23,329 bases of DNA, taken from the NCBI GenBank assembly GCA_021812745.1, contig JAKAMS010000004.1, forward strand, positions 1 through 23,329. The letters are read 5' to 3'. A program made the position numbers and the translations under genes. Of the stretch, positions 15,203 to 20,852 are shown piece by piece (position 1 is the first letter of the stretch; every line of letters begins with the position of its first letter). This DNA is from Bacteroidota bacterium. GTDB lineage: Bacteria > Bacteroidota > Ignavibacteria > Ignavibacteriales > Melioribacteraceae. The notes beneath the pieces were generated by a model. That model did no database searches and had not been told where the DNA came from. It was given only the letters and a program-made list of their open reading frames with translations.

Positions 15203-15209
15203 TTTTACC

Positions 15210-16958
15210 TCAATATAAGTTTTTAATATGATCTTTTTCTTTTTCATTAAAGAAATGTCTCATACGGTTATTAATTTCTTTTTCAGTTTTGAATGCGAGA
15301 CATTCAGAAGCAAGAGATTGAAGCTCTTTGTAGGTAAGATTTCTAATAATTTTTTTTATAAGCGGAATTGCGGAAGCGGAAACACTTAACGAGTCCAAAC
15401 CAAGACCAACTAATAATGGAACGGCAAAAGGATCGGCTGCCATCTCTCCGCACATACTAACCATCGTTCCGGCTTTTTTACTTTCGCTAATAATGTGGTG
15501 TAAAGTTCTTACAACAGCCGGATGAAATTCCTGGTAAAGGCTTGATACAATTTCATTGCCGCGGTCAACAGCAAGAATATATTGAATTAAATCGTTTGTA
15601 CCGATGCTGACAAAATCTACTTCATCAGCAAAATCTCTGATCAAAACAGCGGCAGAAGGAACCTCAACCATTATTCCAACACCAATATGTTTATCAAAGC
15701 CGAAACCTTCTTTTTTTAATTCTTCTTTACACTCACTAATAATTTCTTTGGATTTTTTGATTTCGCTCATTGAAGTTACCATAGGCAACATCAATTTTAA
15801 ATTCTTATGAGAGCTAGCTCTAAGAATTGCGCGAATTTGTGATCTGAATAGTTGAGGACTGTCTAAAAGAAGTCTAATCCCCCGCCATCCGAGGAATGGA
15901 TTTGGTTCTTTCAAATCAACAGGCAAAACTTTGTCGCCGCCAATATCAAAAGTGCGGATTATTACTGTCTCAGGATAAATTCTTTCGGCAATAGTTTTAT
16001 AAACTTTGTATTGTTCTTCTTCATCCGGAAAAGCTTCGTATTCTTCAAACAATTGTTCGGTTCGAACTAGTCCAATACCCTTTGCACCATTATTAGTAAT
16101 TAATTCTATCTCATCAATCAGTTCAAGGTTTGCATATAGCTGAATCTCTTTCCCATCCAAAGTTTTTGCCGGAAGTTCACGAAGTTTATTTAACTCAGTA
16201 TCTTGCTTTTGCAACTGACTGATTTTTTTCTGATAGTAATGAAGCTGCTTTTCATCAGGATTGACAAAAACTTCTCCCTTAAATCCATCAATAATCAGCA
16301 AGTCCCCTTCTTTAATTCTATTGGAAGCACCGTGCAATCCTACAACAGCAGGAATGTTAAGTGAGCGAGCGACAATTGCGGCGTGAGATGTTAAACCTCC
16401 AAAATCAGTAACATATCCTTTAACATTTACGCGGGAAAATAATACAGTATCTGATGGTGATACAGTTGAAGTAACAACTACAACATCGCTGGTTATTTTT
16501 GATTTCCATTTTTTCTTTTTGAGATTACGTATAATTCTGTTTTTGATGTCTTCAATATCGTGCGAGCGTTCTTTCATATAGAGCTCGTGCGATAGATTCA
16601 TCAAATCGGTGTATTTAGAGATCTCGTCGTTAACAATGTACTCTGGAAGACGCATCTCATGTTTAATTCTATTATGCAAGGTTGAAACTAGTATCGGATC
16701 GTCAAGAATCATTATCTGAGCTTCAAAAATGGCAGCTCTTTTTTCACCAAGTTTATCAACTGCTAAAGAGAAAATTTTTCTTAACTCTTTTTTGGATTTT
16801 TCTAGAGCGACATCAAGATTCTCAAGCGCTTCATCTATGTCGGTGATTGATTCGTTAGTAATTTCTTCTTTTTCTTTTTTGTAAATGAAAGCTTGAGAAA
16901 TAGCAATGCCAGGTGCTGCACCAATCCCCTTTAAAATATTTTCACTTTCAGACTTCAT
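15210..16958 (-). CDS. ptsI: PTS enzyme I (phosphoenolpyruvate-protein phosphotransferase)
   Basis: Enzyme I takes phosphate from PEP onto a histidine and passes it to HPr, whose gene lies directly upstream. The N-terminal HPr-binding helical part is followed by the phosphohistidine swivel domain with GGLTSHAAIVARS (His192). A TIM-barrel PEP-binding domain follows, with RTEQLF, RTFDIGGDK, FLGWRGIR, EVPSAA, IGTNDLIQY and MCGEMAADP (Cys503). All catalytic residues line up with E. coli EI (His189, Cys502). The longest frame would start at a TTG at 16973, but ATG 16956-16958 is preferred: it is the first ATG, gives the usual length of about 580 (582), and lies 4 nt after the HPr stop. No GAF or EIIA fusion is present. 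Confidence 0.95.
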   Translation of the reverse strand: MKSESENILKGIGAAPGIAISQAFIYKKEKEEITNESITDIDEALENLDVALEKSKKELRKIFSLAVDKLGEKRAAIFEAQIMILDDPILVSTLHNRIKHEMRLPEYIVNDEISKYTDLMNLSHELYMKERSHDIEDIKNRIIRNLKKKKWKSKITSDVVVVTSTVSPSDTVLFSRVNVKGYVTDFGGLTSHAAIVARSLNIPAVVGLHGASNRIKEGDLLIIDGFKGEVFVNPDEKQLHYYQKKISQLQKQDTELNKLRELPAKTLDGKEIQLYANLELIDEIELITNNGAKGIGLVRTEQLFEEYEAFPDEEEQYKVYKTIAERIYPETVIIRTFDIGGDKVLPVDLKEPNPFLGWRGIRLLLDSPQLFRSQIRAILRASSHKNLKLMLPMVTSMSEIKKSKEIISECKEELKKEGFGFDKHIGVGIMVEVPSAAVLIRDFADEVDFVSIGTNDLIQYILAVDRGNEIVSSLYQEFHPAVVRTLHHIISESKKAGTMVSMCGEMAADPFAVPLLVGLGLDSLSVSASAIPLIKKIIRNLTYKELQSLASECLAFKTEKEINNRMRHFFNEKEKDHIKNLY

Positions 16959-16962
16959 ATAA

Positions 16963-17226
16963 TTACTCGTCAAATCCTCTATTAAAATAATCTACTATTT
17001 CACTTGCAGCAAGTTCTTCATCAATTCCATCAAAGACCAGCGTGATCTCCGAACCTTTTTCTGCGGCAAGAGTCATAACTCCAATTATACTTTTCCCGTT
17101 TATGTTCAAACCGTCTTTTATCAAGGAAAATTCGCATTTATATTTTGATGCTAATTTGACAATATTTGCAGCCGGGCGCGTATGCAATCCCGCATTGTTG
17201 ATAATCTTAACTTTATGTTCAATCAT
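16963..17226 (-). CDS. ptsH: HPr phosphocarrier protein
   Basis: HPr accepts phosphate from enzyme I. The 87-residue protein is of typical length. It has the active-site motif GLHTRPAA with His15 and Arg17, and the regulatory GKSIIGVM with Ser46, the site modified by HPr kinase in organisms that have one. Ser46 and its surroundings are conserved, so both phosphotransfer and HPrK-type control are possible. The ATG overlaps the stop of the polyprenyl synthase gene by 4 nt (ATGA) and ptsI follows after 4 nt. No EII sugar permease is in this window. The ribosome site is weak, consistent with reliance on coupling. Confidence 0.95.
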   Translation of the reverse strand: MIEHKVKIINNAGLHTRPAANIVKLASKYKCEFSLIKDGLNINGKSIIGVMTLAAEKGSEITLVFDGIDEELAASEIVDYFNRGFDE

Positions 17227-18215
17227 TTATTTCTATTAATTAGGATGTTTGCCAACCAATGCATTAAATTTTTTCCATCACCATTTGGCAATTGTGATAA
17301 ATTCTTTAGAGCTAATTTAGTGTATTTCATTATCTCCCGCTCGCTATCTTTTAAAACATCTAACTTTATATAAAGATTGCGGTATTTGTCTATCTCAGTT
17401 CGCTTAATCCCTTTTTTCTTTATGACATTAAGCAGATCGGATTTTTCTTTTCCTTTTGCTTTTTCGAGTGCGCGTAAAAACAGGTATGTCTTTTTCCCTT
17501 CAAGCAGGTCGCTGCCTACAGTTTTACCAAATTGATGCTCTTCAGCCATTATATCAAGCAGATCATCTTGAATTTGAAATGCCATACCAAGATTTTTCCC
17601 ATAATCGGAAACTATTTTAATTTGTTCCTTACTTGCGCCGCACAATTGAGCACCAACAGAACAGCACATTTGAGCTAGCGCCGCTGTCTTTTTGTAAATC
17701 ATCTCTTTGTATTCATCAATAGAAACTCTCTTACGTATTTCAAATTCTTTGTCGAGACTTTGTCCTTCGCATACTTCTATTACACCGCGAGTAAAAGTAG
17801 AAACAATTTCTTTAGTATGATGTTTAGAGTCTTTGAGAAGACTTTCATATGCCAGAGCAATTAAACTGTCTCCCGCTAGAATAGCTGTACTCAAATCATA
17901 TTTATTGTGAAGTGTTAAACGACCACGCCTTTTACTTGAATTATCCATAATATCATCATGGACAAGTGTAAAATTATGAAGTACTTCAACAGCAGTTGCT
18001 GCATTGTAAACATCTTTAAAATCTCCACCAACAGCCTTTGCAGAAATTAGGAGAAGAAATGGACGTAACCGCTTTCCACCGCCATTTAATATATAAGAAC
18101 ATGGATCATAAAGCGATTTTGGTTTCTTATCCAGAATAAGTCTGCTCAATTTATTTTCGATTTTTGCAATTTCATTTTTGTAGATTATTCCATATTTATC
18201 TGAACCGGTTTTCAA
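17223..18215 (-). CDS. Trans-polyprenyl diphosphate synthase (probable GGPP/FPP synthase)
   Basis: The enzyme condenses IPP with allylic diphosphates. At 330 residues it is of usual length. The first Asp-rich motif is DDIMD (87-91), followed by RRGR. The second is QDDLLD (217-221), and KTYLFLRALEKA follows. The first motif has no two-residue insertion, and Phe82 sits five residues before it, a position that limits product length to about C20 in archaeal-type GGPP synthases. A C15-C20 product is therefore plausible but not proven; longer quinone side chains cannot be excluded. The start is TTG at 18213-18215, sharing TTGA with the end of the IPP isomerase gene and preceded by AAAGGGGA. The HPr gene overlaps its end by 4 nt. 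Confidence 0.92.
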   Translation of the reverse strand: MKTGSDKYGIIYKNEIAKIENKLSRLILDKKPKSLYDPCSYILNGGGKRLRPFLLLISAKAVGGDFKDVYNAATAVEVLHNFTLVHDDIMDNSSKRRGRLTLHNKYDLSTAILAGDSLIALAYESLLKDSKHHTKEIVSTFTRGVIEVCEGQSLDKEFEIRKRVSIDEYKEMIYKKTAALAQMCCSVGAQLCGASKEQIKIVSDYGKNLGMAFQIQDDLLDIMAEEHQFGKTVGSDLLEGKKTYLFLRALEKAKGKEKSDLLNVIKKKGIKRTEIDKYRNLYIKLDVLKDSEREIMKYTKLALKNLSQLPNGDGKNLMHWLANILINRNK

Positions 18216-19252
18216 TATAATTCCCCTTTTTTTATCAGACCTACTTTATTTAGTTTATTAATTTTATCACAATTAGTTAAAAACATTATTTTCTTTACAG
18301 TTAGGAACCATTCTTCAATTAATTTCACAACACCTTCGGCACCATTCTTTGTTACTTCTTGTAAGATAATTCTTGCTGATGCAGCTAGATCAGCCCCAAG
18401 AGCAATAGATTTTGCAATATCCACTCCATTATTAATCCCGCCAGAAGCAATTAATGTAAACCGGGAATTTTTCTTTAATTCACTCACAGTTCTGATGCAG
18501 TAAGAAGTTGGCAATCCCCACTCTCTGAAAAAAATATCTCCTTCATTTTTCCTAATTAGTTCTACAGCTGCCCAACTAGTTCCTCCTGCTCCGGCAACAT
18601 CAATTCCATCTACTCCAATATCTATTAATTTTTTTGCAACTGATTTTGAAATTCCAGATCCAACTTCTTTAACAATTATTGGAACCTGGATTTTTGAACA
18701 TAACTTCTCTAAGTTTTTTAACAATCCCTTAAAATCCGGCTCTCCTTCAAATTGTAATAATTCTTGGAGTGGATTTAGATGAACCACCATAGCATCTGCC
18801 TCAATAAGATCAATCAGCAATTTTATATCGTCAATCAAATTTTTCGATTTTGCAATTTGAGAAGCGCCAATATTTCCGAGAACAGGAACCTTTCCGGCAG
18901 CTTGCCTCACTACTCTATATGAAGAGTGATGGCTTTTATTTTCCAAAGCACTCCTTTGGCTACCAACCCCAATAGGAATGTCAAGAATTCTTGCGGCTCT
19001 AGCTAAATGTTCATTGATTTTTACAGCTTTATCCGTTCCACCAGTCATACAAGAAATTAAAAAAGGATAGCTAATTTTCTTATTAAAAAAACTGGTGGAG
19101 AGGTCAATTTTATTAAATACCACTTCTGTCAGCGCGTTATGTTCAAATTCGTAATTCTCTAGACCGTTTGTTTTTGTTTTGAACATTACTTCATCTTTCA
19201 GACAAAGCTGAATATGGTCTTTTTTACGTTGCGATATTTTATCTTCAGCCAT
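18212..19252 (-). CDS. fni: Type 2 isopentenyl-diphosphate delta-isomerase
   Basis: This FMN- and NAD(P)H-dependent enzyme converts IPP to DMAPP, the starter for the prenyl synthase encoded next. The 346-residue TIM barrel begins with the type 2 signature QRKKDHI. It carries SCMTGGT, GVGSQRSAL, the catalytic HLNPLQE (His158, Asn160, Gln163), VKEVGSGIS, DVAGAGGTSW and a C-terminal phosphate-binding IASGGI region. All hallmark residues are present. The ATG at 19250-19252 has only a weak upstream ribosome-site match in AT-rich sequence. It is the first gene of the five-gene run. Type 2 isomerases occur in some bacteria and archaea in place of the unrelated type 1 enzyme. Confidence 0.95.
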   Translation of the reverse strand: MAEDKISQRKKDHIQLCLKDEVMFKTKTNGLENYEFEHNALTEVVFNKIDLSTSFFNKKISYPFLISCMTGGTDKAVKINEHLARAARILDIPIGVGSQRSALENKSHHSSYRVVRQAAGKVPVLGNIGASQIAKSKNLIDDIKLLIDLIEADAMVVHLNPLQELLQFEGEPDFKGLLKNLEKLCSKIQVPIIVKEVGSGISKSVAKKLIDIGVDGIDVAGAGGTSWAAVELIRKNEGDIFFREWGLPTSYCIRTVSELKKNSRFTLIASGGINNGVDIAKSIALGADLAASARIILQEVTKNGAEGVVKLIEEWFLTVKKIMFLTNCDKINKLNKVGLIKKGELY

Positions 19253-19482
19253 TATATTCTAAAATTTATTTCAGAAACAAAATAAAATTTTTTTAGCTGA
19301 GATTCTCTTAAATGAAACTTCAAACTGGGAATTAATATCAAAAAATTAGTTGCAATCAAACCTTTACAGAAAATTTGTCTGGACCATCTTAAATTTCTTC
19401 AGCTAGTAAATTTCTTAAGATTTTTAATCAACATTCGATTAAATTGTTCCTCAAATTATAAACTAATCACTCGGACAAAATT
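19253..19482. promoter_or_regulatory. Divergent intergenic region (fni operon / MFS transporter)
   Basis: This 230-nt AT-rich spacer is the largest gap in the window and should contain promoters for both directions. A TATAAA at 19457-19462 lies 20 nt before the transporter ATG, without a good -35 box. No clear -35/-10 pair is seen for fni. No tRNA-like or riboswitch-like fold was recognised. It includes a pair of 10-bp direct repeats, listed separately. Confidence 0.45.
19390..19416. repeat. Two 10-bp direct repeats, possible operator
   Basis: TAAATTTCTT occurs at 19390-19399 and again at 19407-19416, 17 bp apart start to start, upstream of the MFS transporter gene. The spacing is near 1.6 helical turns. 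It may be a binding site for a regulator, or a coincidence in AT-rich DNA. Confidence 0.4.
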
Positions 19483-20781
19483 ATGTTGAAAAACCGATTA
19501 AGCTTTTGGCAAGTTTGGAATATGAGTTTTGGATTTTTGGGAATACAATTCGGTTTTGCACTTCAGAATGCGAATGTTAGCCGAATCTTCGAAACCTTAG
19601 GGGCTAGTATTGATGAAATTCCTATACTTTGGATTGCTGCACCAGCAACCGGATTGATAGTTCAACCAATAATAGGTTATTTAAGTGATAGAACATGGGG
19701 AAAACTCGGAAGGCGCCGTCCATATTTTTTAGTTGGTGCAATACTTGCGTCGTTAGGTTTGATTATCATGCCGAACTCTCCTGCTTTATGGGTTGCCGCC
19801 GGAATGCTCTGGATGATGGATGCCTCAATAAATATTTCCATGGAACCTTTCCGCGCACTTGTAGCAGACATTCTCCCGTCGGATCAACGCACTACAGGAT
19901 TTGCCGTTCAGAGTTTTTTCATTGGTACGGGAGCAATTGTTGCTTCAGCTCTTCCATATATTTTTACTAATTGGCTTGGAATAAGTAATACTGCCCCTCA
20001 AGGAGAAATTCCTCCTTCAGTAAGATACTCTTTTTATGTCGGGGCATTTGCGTTCATCTCAGCTGTAGGATGGACAGTCTTTAGGACAAAAGAATACCCA
20101 CCAGAAAACATTGAACTGTTTGAGCGTAATAAATTAGAAAATAAGGGGTTAACCAAAGGAGTCGCGGAAATTTTTAGATCATTTATTAGCATGCCAAAAA
20201 CTATGATTCAACTGGCATTTGTACAATTCTTTTCTTGGTTTGCCCTCTTTGCAATGTGGATTTATTCCACCCCAGCGGTTACGCATCATATCTATGGCGC
20301 AAGTGATCCTACAAGCACTTCATATAATGAAGGTGCAAATTGGGTAGGAATTCTATTCGCAGTATATAATGGCTTTGCAGCACTAACCGCTTTTTTACTT
20401 CCGTGGGTGGCAAAAAGAACTTCTCGAAAAACTGTCCATATGATTAGTTTGATCTTCGGCGGTATTGGGCTTATCTCTTTTTACTTCATTAAAGATCCAA
20501 ACTTACTCCTGGTTTCTGAACTTGGGATTGGTTTGGCTTGGGCTTCAATTCTCTCAATGCCATATGCTATTCTAGCAGGGTCAATCCCGTCAGAAAAAAT
20601 GGGGGTGTATATGGGAATTTTCAACTTCTTTATTGTCATTCCCCAAATAACTGCCGCGGCTATTCTTGGTTTTTTAGTACGACATCTCATGGGAAATGAA
20701 GCTATCTACGCATTACTTGCCGGAGGTGTTTCAATGTTTATAGCTGCTTTGTTAGTGATGTTTGTAAATGATGTTGACTAA
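19483..20781 (+). CDS. MFS transporter, GPH/sucrose-type sugar symporter
   Basis: The 432-residue integral membrane protein has about 12 hydrophobic segments and the signatures of the disaccharide-proton symporter group related to plant SUC and SLC45 proteins. These are QFGFALQNANVSRIF in the first segment, PIIGYLSDRTWGKLGRRRPY in the first cytoplasmic loop, and a Met/Ala-rich second half with SMPYAILAGSIP. A sugar (maltose, sucrose or similar) is the likely substrate, taken up with protons or cations, but specificity is not readable. The ATG follows CGGA about 9 nt upstream. It is divergent from fni and convergent with the hybrid kinase, so it is transcribed alone. The 71-nt spacer after it shows no convincing terminator. 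Confidence 0.88.
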   Translation: MLKNRLSFWQVWNMSFGFLGIQFGFALQNANVSRIFETLGASIDEIPILWIAAPATGLIVQPIIGYLSDRTWGKLGRRRPYFLVGAILASLGLIIMPNSPALWVAAGMLWMMDASINISMEPFRALVADILPSDQRTTGFAVQSFFIGTGAIVASALPYIFTNWLGISNTAPQGEIPPSVRYSFYVGAFAFISAVGWTVFRTKEYPPENIELFERNKLENKGLTKGVAEIFRSFISMPKTMIQLAFVQFFSWFALFAMWIYSTPAVTHHIYGASDPTSTSYNEGANWVGILFAVYNGFAALTAFLLPWVAKRTSRKTVHMISLIFGGIGLISFYFIKDPNLLLVSELGIGLAWASILSMPYAILAGSIPSEKMGVYMGIFNFFIVIPQITAAAILGFLVRHLMGNEAIYALLAGGVSMFIAALLVMFVNDVD

Positions 20782-20852
20782 ACAGTTAATCTTAGAAAAG
20801 AAAAAGATGAATAGGTTTTACTTGCGGGAATAGAATTTAGGACAATGTTCTG

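Noticed and set aside
15203..15247. Upstream ATG start for the phosphoglucose/phosphomannose isomerase
   Set aside because: It would overlap ptsI by 38 nt and add a Lys-rich tail; the ATG at 15202 has a proper GAGGT site.
16959..16973. Upstream TTG start for enzyme I
   Set aside because: It would lie inside ptsH with its ribosome site too close; ATG at 16958 gives the normal family length.
19253..19482. Possible riboswitch, tRNA or small RNA gene in the largest spacer
   Set aside because: No cloverleaf, strong hairpin or known aptamer pattern could be found by eye; only weak AT-rich repeats are present.
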